In this document: one piece after another, positions 1-7,435 of the stretch | Layout: every line of letters starts with the position of its first letter | How positions within the stretch are numbered: position 1 is the stretch's first letter | From: Prevotella sp. | GTDB lineage: Bacteria; Bacteroidota; Bacteroidia; Bacteroidales; Bacteroidaceae | DNA length: 48,472 bases | NCBI GenBank assembly: GCA_017443345.1 | Contig: JAFSNR010000043.1 | Span: 1 to 48,472 of the forward strand | Reading direction: 5' to 3' | Notes under the pieces: model-generated | Told to the model about the DNA's origin: nothing | The model's input: the letters and a program-made list of their open reading frames with translations, nothing else | The model's database searches: none | Made by a program: the position numbers and the translations under genes

Positions 1-1
1 G

Positions 2-511
2 GGCAACCACGACTATGCGAGCTACTTAGGTTGCGACGAGGCCGTGAAGGCAGCCAACGACAAGGAGATCATCTCACTCCAGCGACAGATGGGTTGGACC
101 GTGTTGCTGAATGAGCATCGCACCATCAAGCGCGACACATCAAGTTTCATCCTCGCAGGTATGGAGAACGACGGTGACGGCAAGCACTTTCCCCAGAAAG
201 GCGATATCGCCAAGACGCTCGAAGGTGTAGCCGACGGTTCATTCATCCTCATGCTTGAGCACGACCCCTCAGCCTGGCGCCGCAAGATCATTCCCGACGG
301 CAGGGCACAGCTGACACTCAGCGGACATACCCACGCCATGCAGTTCAACATCCTAGGCTGGTGCCCGATGTCGCTATCGGGCAAGGAGTTCTGGGGCTGG
401 TATGAAGAAGGCCCGCAGAAGCTCTTCGTCACAGCCGGACTCGGCGGACTGATTCCTTTCCGTCTGGGGGCTACGGGCGAGATCGTGATACTGACTCTCA
501 GAGCACAATAA
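2..511 (+). CDS. Calcineurin-like metallophosphoesterase, 3' part
   Basis: The gene enters the window already open. The first codons read G-N-H-D, the metal-binding and catalytic motif of calcineurin-like phosphoesterases, so the true start lies upstream and the GTG at 44 is only an internal codon. Further on are LEHDP and the GHTHAMQ motif (about 310-345), which supplies the last metal-ligand histidines. The visible part is therefore the C-terminal half of a two-metal phosphoesterase. Many Bacteroidetes members of this type carry an N-terminal membrane domain, which cannot be judged here. The GH5 gene follows on the same strand after 41 bases and may be co-transcribed. The substrate is unknown. 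The family is sure, the exact role is not. Confidence 0.85.
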   Translation, partial: GNHDYASYLGCDEAVKAANDKEIISLQRQMGWTVLLNEHRTIKRDTSSFILAGMENDGDGKHFPQKGDIAKTLEGVADGSFILMLEHDPSAWRRKIIPDGRAQLTLSGHTHAMQFNILGWCPMSLSGKEFWGWYEEGPQKLFVTAGLGGLIPFRLGATGEIVILTLRAQ

Positions 512-552
512 CAATAACAACTTATTTAGAACAACTTAAAACCCTAAAGATT

Positions 553-1695
553 ATGAGAAAAAATGTTTTCAAGCTAGCCATGATCCTCGTGGCATTGTTG
601 GTTTCCACGACTTGTTTCGCACAGTCAGGAAAGGTGAATAACTTCCGCATCAAGCGCGGCACCAACATCAGCCACTGGCTGTCGCAGTCGGAGCAGCGTG
701 GTGAGGCCCGCCGTCTCCACATCCAGGAAGACGACTTCACACGTCTCGAGGAGTTGGGCTTCGACTTCATACGCATCCCCATCGACGAGGTTCAGTTCTG
801 GGATGAGAAGGGCAACAAACTGCCTGAGGCCTGGAATCTGCTGAAGAACGCGCTCGACTGGAGCCGCAAGCACAACCTGCGTGCCATCGTGGACCTGCAC
901 ATCATCCGTTCGCACTATTTCAATGCCGTCAATGAAGAAGGTCAGGCTGCCAATACCCTCTTCACCTCAGAGAAGGCACAGCAGGACCTCATCAACCTCT
1001 GGTATCAGCTCTCAGACTTCCTGAAGGACCGCAGCTGCGACTGGGTGGCCTATGAGTTTATGAACGAGCCCGTGGCTGACGAACACGAGCAGTGGAACCA
1101 GCTGGTGGCTAAGGTTCACAAGGCCCTTCGTTCAAGAGAGCCTCAGCGTACACTCGTCATCGGCTCTAACCGTTGGCAGGGTCACGAGACGATGAAGTAT
1201 CTGAAGGTGCCCGAGGGCGACAAGAACATCGTGCTCTCCTTCCACTACTACAACCCGATGATCCTGACCCACTACGGTGCCTGGTGGTCACCACTGTGTG
1301 CTGCCTACAAGGGCAAGGTGAACTATCCGGGCGTGCTCGTATCCAAGGAAGACTATGACGCTGCTCCTGATGCTATCAAGGCCGACCTGAAGCCTTATAC
1401 GGAAGAGGTTTGGGACATCAACAAGATCCGCGAGCAGTTCAAGGATGCCATCGAGGCCGCCAAGAAATACGGTCTGCAGCTGTTCTGCGGTGAGTGGGGT
1501 GTGTACGAACCCGTTGACCGTGAGCTGGCCTACAACTGGTATCGCGACATGCTGACCGTGTTCGACGAGTTCAACATCGCCTGGACCACCTGGTGCTACG
1601 ATGCCGACTTCGGTTTCTGGGACCAGCAGCGCCACACCTATAAGGATCGTCCGCTGGTAGAGCTCCTGATGTCAGGAAAGGCTCTCGAGAAATAA
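553..1695 (+). CDS. Secreted glycoside hydrolase family 5 (endoglucanase-like)
   Basis: Protein of 380 residues with a signal peptide (cleavage near residue 24, after CFAQ). It has the single (beta/alpha)8 domain of GH5. The acid/base glutamate is in the NEP motif (E172), HYYNP at 231 supplies the substrate His/Tyr, and the nucleophile is in FCGEWG (E314). It should cut a beta-1,4-linked glucan or mannan in the periplasm or at the cell surface. I cannot fix the subfamily. No SusCD pair or regulator lies next to it, so it is not in an obvious polysaccharide utilisation locus. The gap before it (512-552) holds short CAATAA-type repeats but no clear -7 box, which suggests read-through from the upstream gene. 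Its stop codon abuts the stop of the convergent gene with no base between. Confidence 0.9.
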   Translation: MRKNVFKLAMILVALLVSTTCFAQSGKVNNFRIKRGTNISHWLSQSEQRGEARRLHIQEDDFTRLEELGFDFIRIPIDEVQFWDEKGNKLPEAWNLLKNALDWSRKHNLRAIVDLHIIRSHYFNAVNEEGQAANTLFTSEKAQQDLINLWYQLSDFLKDRSCDWVAYEFMNEPVADEHEQWNQLVAKVHKALRSREPQRTLVIGSNRWQGHETMKYLKVPEGDKNIVLSFHYYNPMILTHYGAWWSPLCAAYKGKVNYPGVLVSKEDYDAAPDAIKADLKPYTEEVWDINKIREQFKDAIEAAKKYGLQLFCGEWGVYEPVDRELAYNWYRDMLTVFDEFNIAWTTWCYDADFGFWDQQRHTYKDRPLVELLMSGKALEK

Positions 1696-2529
1696 TCAGA
1701 GATTAGCTGCAAGGAACTTGCGGCACACTTCTATGGGAAGACCACGACGGCGGGCATAATCGCCAAGTTGGTCTTCCCCTATTTTTCCTATAGAGAAATA
1801 GCGCGCCTTTGGGTGAGCCAGCATCATACCGCTGACACTGGCATGAGGCTTCATAGCGCCACTCTCAGTCAGACGGATACCAATATGTTTCATGTCGAGC
1901 AAATCGTCGAGGATGAAGTTCAGGCTCGCATCAGGCAGCGAGGGATAGCCTACGGCAGGACGGATGCCCTGGAACTTCTCAACGAGCATGTCGGGAATCG
2001 ACAACTGTTCGTCCTTAGCATAGCCCCAGAACTCTTTCCTCACCTGTTCGTGCATCCGCTCGGCAGCGGCTTCTGCCAGACGATCGGCCAACAGCTGCAC
2101 CAGCATCTTCTGATAGTCATCGCCCTCGAAATCTGTCTCGAGCCCGATATCCACCGTGGTAGCGAAGAGGCCTATTTTAGTGGTTAGGGGTAAGGGGGTA
2201 GGGGTTAGAGATTTGCTTATAGGCGAAATGGGCGAAATGAAATCTGCAAGACAAAGATAAGGAGCGTTTCCTTGTTGCTGTCTCAAACAAGGTATTCTAA
2301 CCTCCAACCCCTTACCCCTACAAATAATGATATCATCATCGTCGGCATTGGCCTCGAAGAGTTCAAAGAGTCCATAAGCATGATAGCGACCTTCGAGTTC
2401 GCCCAACAACCGCAGGGCTTCCTCGCGGAGACGGTCCTTCTCGGTCTGCTCCTTCACCTGCCAGGCAAAGAAGAAGTACGGCCAGTTGATATAAGGCGTC
2501 AGCGTAGAGATATCGTAGGTAATCTTCAT
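1696..2529 (-). CDS. Stand-alone MetH reactivation (AdoMet-binding) domain protein
   Basis: The 277 residues match the C-terminal activation domain of cobalamin-dependent methionine synthase almost end to end. Visible matches are the start TPYINWPYFF, CLADF near 93-97, FWGYA (167-171), the AdoMet-binding segment GIRPAVGYPS (R190, G194), TES.AM..HASVSG (221-234) and DYARRRG (258-264). The homocysteine, folate and cobalamin domains are absent, so this is a separate reactivation subunit that should reduce and remethylate oxidised cobalamin on a partner MetH encoded elsewhere. It overlaps the dihydroorotase stop by 4 bases (operon). Two loops differ from E. coli MetH as I remember it. Residues 103-119 are an inserted repeat element shared with the neighbouring gene, and the loop near 70-79 is encoded by an inverted copy of the same heptad repeat. 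Confidence 0.88.
   Translation of the reverse strand: MKITYDISTLTPYINWPYFFFAWQVKEQTEKDRLREEALRLLGELEGRYHAYGLFELFEANADDDDIIICRGKGLEVRIPCLRQQQGNAPYLCLADFISPISPISKSLTPTPLPLTTKIGLFATTVDIGLETDFEGDDYQKMLVQLLADRLAEAAAERMHEQVRKEFWGYAKDEQLSIPDMLVEKFQGIRPAVGYPSLPDASLNFILDDLLDMKHIGIRLTESGAMKPHASVSGMMLAHPKARYFSIGKIGEDQLGDYARRRGLPIEVCRKFLAANL
2173..2223 (-). repeat. In-frame 17-codon repeat element, copy 1
   Basis: It encodes PISKSLTPTPLPLTTKI, residues 103-119 of the MetH reactivation protein. On the + strand, 2177-2211 is five perfect 7-base units: TTAGTGG TTAGGGG TAAGGGG GTAGGGG TTAGAGA. The flanks (ATTTTAG on one side, ATTTGCTTATAGGC on the other) are shared with copy 2 in the dihydroorotase gene. 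It sits in a surface loop between CLADF and the strand LFATT, where E. coli MetH has a shorter linker. Confidence 0.85.
2297..2324 (+). repeat. Inverted C-rich heptad repeat inside coding sequence
   Basis: Four units of 7 bases: CTAACCT CCAACCC CTTACCC CTACAAA. It is the reverse-orientation counterpart of the G-rich units at 2177-2211, 85 bases away in the same gene. It encodes the loop CRGKGLEVR of the MetH reactivation protein, at a place where that domain is variable. Confidence 0.65.
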
Positions 2530-3881
2530 CTGAACAATACAGGCTGTCCGATATAGCTGGTGTCTACCCTACCCTGATGGTAGACGGTGTGTCCGTTACA
2601 GATCGTACGCTCCACGCGCCAGAGGTACATGTGATTCTCCATCGGACTCCATCCGCAGCGGCTCTGAATCACGTCCTTCGTCACCGTCCAACCCGCATTC
2701 GGGCGAACGAGTACGATATCGGCCTGATAACCCTCACGCAGGAAACCACGCTGACGTACTTCGAAAAGTCGGGCTGGGTTGTGGCACATCAGCTCTACGA
2801 GACGTTCGATAGTGAGCACGCCCTGATCCACGAGTTCCAGCATCGTTACCAGCGAAAACTGGATCATCGGCATACCACTGGCAGCCTTCGCACAGCCTCC
2901 TTCCTTCTGAGAAAGCAAATGGGGTGCGTGGTCTGTACCAATCACGGTGATACGTCCATCGTTCAGTGCATCGCGCAGGGCATCACGATCGTGCTGGGTC
3001 TTGATGGCAGGGTTGCACTTGATACGGGTACCCAGAGCGTTATAGTCCCTATCGCAGAAATAAAGATGCGATACCGTAGCCTCAGCTGTGATTTTAGAGG
3101 TGAGGGGTGAGGGGTGAGGGGTTAGAGATTTGTTCTTAGGCAAAAGCTCTAATTCTTTGGCTGTTGTCAGATGGGCCACGTGGAGGCGGGCATGGTGCTT
3201 CATAGCCAGTTCCACAGCCAGACGGGTACTCTCATAACACGCCTCCTCACTACGGATCTCGGGATGATGGATCACCTTCGGATCGTCACCATACTTCTGC
3301 TTAGCCTCAGCCATATTGCGATTGATGATAGCCGTATCCTCACAATGAGCCATGATGGGCAGCTGTGAGGTTGAGAAGATGCGCTCCAAAGCCTCACGAC
3401 GGTCCACAAGCATATTCCCCGTCGAAGAACCCATGAAGAGTTTGATTCCAGGAACACGATGGGGATCGAGTTCGGCAAATAATCCCGTATTCTCATTGGT
3501 GGCACCAAAGAAGAAGGCATAGTTCACGTGGCTCTTCTCTCGCGCCAATGTCTGTTTCTCTTCCCAAGCCTCGATGGTAGTGGTCTGTGGCACCGTGTTG
3601 GGCATATCGAAATAGGTGGTCACACCACCAGCCGCTGCCGCCCTACTCTCCGTATCGATATCAGCCTTCTCCGTCAGGCCAGGCTCACGGAAGTGCACAT
3701 GATCATCGATGATGCCAGGTAAAACGAAACATCCCGAGGCATCGATCACTTCATCGAAAGATGCTTCGGGAGTTGTATGTCCTTCTGAAATCTGCGAAAT
3801 CTGTCCATCCACGATGATGATGGAGCCCTTGAAGGTACGACCTTCGTTGACGAGCGTTCCGCCTTGTATCAGGGTCCTCAT
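2526..3881 (-). CDS. pyrC: Dihydroorotase, class I
   Basis: Cyclises N-carbamoyl-aspartate to dihydroorotate in pyrimidine synthesis. Of 451 residues, the zinc motif DDHVHFREPG lies at 59-68, the lysine in GIKLFM (K147) matches the metal-bridging lysine, AHCED (178-182) and HVAHLTT (234-240) give histidine ligands, and GTDHAPH (315-321) holds the catalytic aspartate. It overlaps the lipoprotein gene upstream and the MetH reactivation gene downstream by 4 bases each, so all three form one operon. Residues 248-264 are an inserted repeat, PKNKSLTPHPSPLTSKI. It lies between TAKELELL and ITAEATV, which are adjacent through a short variable loop in relatives. All metal ligands are intact, so the enzyme should be active. 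Some relatives are named allantoinase or hydantoinase, but the HVHFREPG form and length favour dihydroorotase. Confidence 0.9.
   Translation of the reverse strand: MRTLIQGGTLVNEGRTFKGSIIIVDGQISQISEGHTTPEASFDEVIDASGCFVLPGIIDDHVHFREPGLTEKADIDTESRAAAAGGVTTYFDMPNTVPQTTTIEAWEEKQTLAREKSHVNYAFFFGATNENTGLFAELDPHRVPGIKLFMGSSTGNMLVDRREALERIFSTSQLPIMAHCEDTAIINRNMAEAKQKYGDDPKVIHHPEIRSEEACYESTRLAVELAMKHHARLHVAHLTTAKELELLPKNKSLTPHPSPLTSKITAEATVSHLYFCDRDYNALGTRIKCNPAIKTQHDRDALRDALNDGRITVIGTDHAPHLLSQKEGGCAKAASGMPMIQFSLVTMLELVDQGVLTIERLVELMCHNPARLFEVRQRGFLREGYQADIVLVRPNAGWTVTKDVIQSRCGWSPMENHMYLWRVERTICNGHTVYHQGRVDTSYIGQPVLFR
3090..3140 (-). repeat. In-frame 17-codon repeat element, copy 2
   Basis: It encodes PKNKSLTPHPSPLTSKI, residues 248-264 of dihydroorotase, and aligns codon for codon with copy 1 (11 of 17 residues identical). 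On the + strand, 3094-3128 is five 7-base units: TTAGAGG, TGAGGGG three times, TTAGAGA. The flanking bases on both sides match copy 1. Confidence 0.87.
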
Positions 3882-4681
3882 TCCTGTGGCAGATTGAGTG
3901 TCGGCACTTGCGTGGAATCAGGAGCAGTCTGAGGTTCGGGTGCGGGCGCTGTCTGTGGCGCTGTCTGGGGTTGACCGTCATCAATCAGTCCGTTCTGTCG
4001 GGCCTGAATCTCCTGAGCTGTCTTATAGTATTCCTTCACATAGGGATCATTCTTGAACTTCTTCGTCGCCTTGCTCATGATATCCTCAATCTGAGGCGTG
4101 AGAACAGGATACTGGTAGCCGCCAGTCACCATCATAAAGACGCCAGGACCCAGAACATTGTCGAAGTTCTCTACGATGAAGTTCGTCACCAGACTATCCT
4201 CCTGCTGTGTCAGACGAGCTGCCTCTATCGAGAGCTGACGGTTGATAGTAGCCTCGTCGATACCTTCGAGCAGCATCTGACTCTGTTTGTGGCCCAGTTC
4301 ATTCATCTCATTACCCAACTGGGCATGACGGTTGATGAACTGATAGAGTTTCTCATTGAGTGGTGATCCTGTCACCGTACGACTGGTATTGTCGATGTGG
4401 ATCTCTATCTCACCCTGCTCAATCACGACAGGCATCATCAACGGCTGGTCGTCCATATACAAGTTTGCGAGCTTTACCGTGTCGAGCAGACCAGCAAAGC
4501 GGAATTTGCCATGCACCACGTCGCACGAGTCGATATTTTTCAGTTCCTGGTCCTTCACCGTTTTCAGATACAGTTTGCTGCCATCGAGAGATGATACAGA
4601 CGATGAGCCCTGAATCGAATACGACTCAGCACACGATGTGAGTGTAGCTATGATTACAAATGCGTAAACAATCTTGTTCAT
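3878..4681 (-). CDS. DUF4369-type lipoprotein
   Basis: 267 residues with a lipoprotein signal (ATLTSC, lipid-anchored Cys near 17). The N-terminal half (SSSVSSLDGSKLYLKT..D..DSCDVVHGKFRFAG) is the beta-rich pattern of DUF4369, which in Bacteroidetes often precedes a thioredoxin-like domain. No CxxC thioredoxin site is present here. The middle is helical, and the tail from about 235 is rich in Gln, Pro and Ala (QPQTAPQTAPAPEPQTAP), probably disordered. It is the first gene of an operon with dihydroorotase (4-base overlap), with a -7 box at 4702-4709. The function is unknown; the fold assignment is moderately sure. Confidence 0.8.
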   Translation of the reverse strand: MNKIVYAFVIIATLTSCAESYSIQGSSSVSSLDGSKLYLKTVKDQELKNIDSCDVVHGKFRFAGLLDTVKLANLYMDDQPLMMPVVIEQGEIEIHIDNTSRTVTGSPLNEKLYQFINRHAQLGNEMNELGHKQSQMLLEGIDEATINRQLSIEAARLTQQEDSLVTNFIVENFDNVLGPGVFMMVTGGYQYPVLTPQIEDIMSKATKKFKNDPYVKEYYKTAQEIQARQNGLIDDGQPQTAPQTAPAPEPQTAPDSTQVPTLNLPQE

Positions 4682-4701
4682 ATATATTCAATTTCGTCTG
4701 G

Positions 4702-4709
4702 CAAAAATA
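4702..4709 (-). promoter_or_regulatory. -7 box of the DUF4369-pyrC-MetH reactivation operon
   Basis: TATTTTTG on the minus strand matches the Bacteroidetes consensus TAnnTTTG. It ends 20 bases before the ATG at 4681, giving a short leader. Confidence 0.65.
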
Positions 4710-4738
4710 CAACGATATCTTGAAGAATAAAAAAAAAT

Positions 4739-4764
4739 TTGCGCATTTTAAAACAAATGCGCAA
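4739..4764 (-). terminator. Terminator after the ftsB operon
   Basis: Perfect 10-base-pair inverted repeat TTGCGCATTT / AAATGCGCAA with a 6-base loop. On the minus strand it is followed by a long T run (A run at 4729-4737 on +). It starts 4 bases after the stop of the membrane protein gene and separates it from the next minus-strand promoter. Confidence 0.88.
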
Positions 4765-4768
4765 TCTT

Positions 4769-5170
4769 TTATAGTTTTTTTGCCTCTTTCTCGAGTTCAT
4801 GACTGATTCTATGGGTAGAATAGAGTTGTAACACGGCTGCAATCAGCAGTGCGATCACCCACTTGTTGTAGACATATTCCACATAGGTAATATGACTCAG
4901 TCCGAATACATTTCCCATGTTGGCGAACATCAGTAAGGCCGCCAAAAGGAAGAAAATATCGCTCAGGATCATGATGCGGCGCAGGCGACGGATGGTGAAG
5001 TTCGTGCCCTCATAACGCTGCTGAAGCTGCATCGACACAAAAGCGACGGCTCCTATACTATATATATAAGGTGAACTGCCCCAACCCAACAAGGAAGTGC
5101 CAGCACCCACTACCATCAGAAGTGCTCCAAAGACAAGCACCCAACTCTGTACCTTACTCAGCTGATTCAT
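4769..5170 (-). CDS. Small integral membrane protein
   Basis: 133 residues with four probable membrane segments (about 10-28, 34-48, 68-86, 104-120) and a charged C-terminus (HELEKEAKKL). No catalytic motif is visible. It overlaps the 3' end of the FtsB/DivIC gene by 17 bases, so the two are probably translationally coupled. It is known in Bacteroidetes only as a conserved hypothetical neighbour. A role near the cell envelope or divisome is inferred from context only. Confidence 0.75.
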   Translation of the reverse strand: MNQLSKVQSWVLVFGALLMVVGAGTSLLGWGSSPYIYSIGAVAFVSMQLQQRYEGTNFTIRRLRRIMILSDIFFLLAALLMFANMGNVFGLSHITYVEYVYNKWVIALLIAAVLQLYSTHRISHELEKEAKKL

Positions 5171-5516
5171 CGGTCTTTACGATTGGTTTTGCCTCACGGT
5201 CATCATCGCTCAGGATGAAGATGTCCTCATTGTCCTCCTTCATGAAGTAACGCTCACGGGCAATCTTCTCAATGGCTTTCGGATTCTTATCGAGTTCACG
5301 GATCTGAGCCTGATCACGCTCAAACTCCTTCCGGTAGCGTTCCGTCTCCTTCGTCAGTTCGTCAATACGCTCCATGTTCTTGAAATGGCTATAGAAACTG
5401 TTCTCGTCCAGGAAACCCACGATGAGCACTCCGATGATGCACACCACAGAATATTTGAAGAACTGTGAGTGCCAGACGCGAAGCATAAAACCCTTAATAC
5501 TTGTCAATACCTTCAT
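5154..5516 (-). CDS. ftsB: Septum formation initiator, FtsB/DivIC family
   Basis: 120 residues: a short cytoplasmic N-terminus, one membrane helix (about 22-38, VVCIIGVLIVGFL), then a coiled coil (48-80, rich in E, K and R) and the conserved end of the family (NPKAIEKIARERYFMKEDNEDIF). FtsB/DivIC proteins join FtsL and FtsQ to activate septal peptidoglycan synthesis. The order membrane helix, coiled coil, ARERY is diagnostic. The promoter is at 5535-5542. It is divergent from dnaX and overlaps the downstream membrane protein gene by 17 bases. Confidence 0.88.
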   Translation of the reverse strand: MKVLTSIKGFMLRVWHSQFFKYSVVCIIGVLIVGFLDENSFYSHFKNMERIDELTKETERYRKEFERDQAQIRELDKNPKAIEKIARERYFMKEDNEDIFILSDDDREAKPIVKTDESAE

Positions 5517-5534
5517 ATTTCACCTATTTGGCTG

Positions 5535-5542
5535 CAAAGTTA
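5535..5542 (-). promoter_or_regulatory. -7 box of the ftsB operon
   Basis: TAACTTTG on the minus strand, 18 bases before the ATG at 5516. It is back to back with the dnaX promoter. Confidence 0.7.
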
Positions 5543-5585
5543 CAAAAAACTCTTAATTCTTGGATATTAATTCTCAATTATTTTG

Positions 5586-5593
5586 TATCTTTG
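5586..5593 (+). promoter_or_regulatory. -7 box of dnaX
   Basis: TATCTTTG lies 25 bases before the ATG at 5619. The open frame extends upstream to a TTG at 5583, but that lies in the promoter itself, so the start at 5619 is preferred. Confidence 0.75.
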
Positions 5594-5618
5594 CACCACA
5601 AATCAACAAAAGACAAGT

Positions 5619-7430
5619 ATGGAATACATTGTTTCAGCAAGGAAATACCGCCCGCTGACCTTCGACACCGTCGTGGGACAGGCGGCACTGACCACGACGC
5701 TGAAGAACGCAGTGAAGAGCGGGAAACTGGCGCATGCCTACCTCTTCTGCGGTCCCAGGGGCGTAGGAAAGACCACTTGCGCCCGTATCTTCGCCAAAGC
5801 CATCAACTGTCAGAACCCGACAGCTGAGGGCGAAGCCTGTAATGCGTGCGAGTCGTGCCAGTCGTTTAATGAGCAGCGCTCACTCAACATCTTCGAGCTC
5901 GATGCCGCCAGCAACAACTCCGTAGAGCATATCAAGACGCTCATGGAGCAGACGCGCATCCCGCCGCAGCTGGGACGCTACAAGGTGTTCATCATCGACG
6001 AGGTGCACATGCTCTCCACCGCTGCCTTCAATGCTTTTCTGAAGACACTCGAAGAGCCGCCCGCACACGTCATCTTCATTCTCGCCACCACCGAGAAGCA
6101 CAAGATACTGCCCACCATCCTCTCGCGTTGCCAGATCTACGACTTCGAGCGTATGACCATCCGCAACACGGTTGATCATCTGAAGCATGTGGCAGAGCAG
6201 GAGGGTATCACATACGAGGAACAAGCCCTCGCCATTATCGCCGAGAAGGCTGATGGCGGCATGCGCGATGCCCTCTCCATCTTCGATCAGGCAGCCTCGT
6301 TCTGTCAGGGGAACATCACCTACGACAAGGTGATTGAGGATCTGAACGTGCTCGACTCCAAGAACTACTTCCAGATTATCGACCTGAGTCTGGAAAATAA
6401 GGTCAGCGACATCATGGTGCTGTTGAACAGAGTGATCAACAAGGGCTTCGATGGCGGACTTCTCATCCAGGGACTGGCCAAGCATGTGCGCAACGTGCTG
6501 ATGGCCAAGGATGCACAGACGCTGCCTTTGCTCGAAGTGAGCGACCAACAGCGTCAGGACTATCAGGAGCAGGCTAAGAAGTGTCCGACACCCTTCCTCT
6601 ATCAGGCCCTTAAGCTGATGAACCAGTGCGACATCAACTACCGCCAGTCGTCGAACAAGCGACTGCTCGTAGAGCTCACGCTCATCGAGATCGCGCAGAT
6701 CACCCAGCCCGACGATGCCGACGCCAGCGCGGGGCGCCGCCCCAGAAGATTAAAATCCCTGTTTAAGCAATTGATGCAACAGTCTCAGCGCACGACAGCG
6801 GCCCCGCAGGTAGCCGCCGCCGAGACGCGTCGCACCAGTGAGCCTGTCCCATCGGCCAGCTCAAACCCAACTACAAATGTCAGCAGTCCTACTGCTGCTG
6901 AAAGCGCCAGCACTTCAAGTGCTCCAACCTCTGCACCCACAGTGAAACTCGGTGGTCTGGGCTTCTCTTGGAATAATCTGAGCAACCAGGAAAAGAAAAA
7001 GAAGATCAACATGCAGATCATTCCCGGTACCATTACGGTTCCCAAGGAACAGGCCAATGATACGGATGCCGTTTTCTCGCAGACCGATCTTGAGTTCCAA
7101 TGGATGTCGATGTGCAACCGCATGCCTCAGAAACTCAGCGGCATTGCCACCCGCATGAAGAACATGAACCCCGTCATCACCGAATTCCCCAAGGTGGAGG
7201 TCGTGGTCGACAACGATCTGATCAAACAGGAGATGGAGGACATCCATAAGAGCATCACAAAGACCTTGCAGATCTATCTCCACAACACCCAACTGTCGCT
7301 CGACATCCGCATTGCCGAGCGTCAGGAGCGCGTGAAGATCCTCACACGTCGCGAGCAGTTCGAACTGTTAAGTCAAAAAAATCCTGCCGTAGAAAAACTA
7401 CGGCAGGCATTCGACTTGGAACTCGCCTAA
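5619..7430 (+). CDS. dnaX: DNA polymerase III gamma/tau subunit
   Basis: Clamp-loader ATPase of the replicative polymerase, 603 residues. It has the N-terminal motif YRP.TFD.VVGQ, Walker A GPRGVGKTT (45-53), a four-cysteine zinc module (C64, C74, C77, C80), Walker B FIIDEVHML, and the sensor and arginine-finger region ATTEKHKILPTILSRC. A Ser/Thr/Ala/Pro-rich linker (about 385-450) leads to a tau-like C-terminal domain. The start at 5619 (MEYIVSARKYRP) fits the promoter at 5586. The last 60 bases encode NPAVEKLRQA and also form the terminator hairpin of the convergent receiver gene. I do not see a convincing frameshift signal for a short gamma form. Confidence 0.95.
   Translation: MEYIVSARKYRPLTFDTVVGQAALTTTLKNAVKSGKLAHAYLFCGPRGVGKTTCARIFAKAINCQNPTAEGEACNACESCQSFNEQRSLNIFELDAASNNSVEHIKTLMEQTRIPPQLGRYKVFIIDEVHMLSTAAFNAFLKTLEEPPAHVIFILATTEKHKILPTILSRCQIYDFERMTIRNTVDHLKHVAEQEGITYEEQALAIIAEKADGGMRDALSIFDQAASFCQGNITYDKVIEDLNVLDSKNYFQIIDLSLENKVSDIMVLLNRVINKGFDGGLLIQGLAKHVRNVLMAKDAQTLPLLEVSDQQRQDYQEQAKKCPTPFLYQALKLMNQCDINYRQSSNKRLLVELTLIEIAQITQPDDADASAGRRPRRLKSLFKQLMQQSQRTTAAPQVAAAETRRTSEPVPSASSNPTTNVSSPTAAESASTSSAPTSAPTVKLGGLGFSWNNLSNQEKKKKINMQIIPGTITVPKEQANDTDAVFSQTDLEFQWMSMCNRMPQKLSGIATRMKNMNPVITEFPKVEVVVDNDLIKQEMEDIHKSITKTLQIYLHNTQLSLDIRIAERQERVKILTRREQFELLSQKNPAVEKLRQAFDLELA
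7383..7407 (-). terminator. Terminator of the receiver gene, inside dnaX coding sequence
   Basis: Perfect 10-base-pair stem CCTGCCGTAG / CTACGGCAGG with loop AAAAA. Read on the minus strand it is followed by a T run (A run at 7375-7381 on +). It lies 29 bases beyond the stop of the receiver gene but within codons of the dnaX 3' end. Confidence 0.85.
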
Positions 7431-7435
7431 GCGGT

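Noticed and set aside
6990-7085. A-rich site GAAAAGAAAAAGAAG in dnaX as a programmed frameshift for a short gamma subunit
   Set aside because: The codon phase gives G AAA AAG, not the A AAA AAG needed for good re-pairing, and I see no stem of the E. coli type after it. The -1 frame does stop soon (near 7060), so it is not fully excluded.
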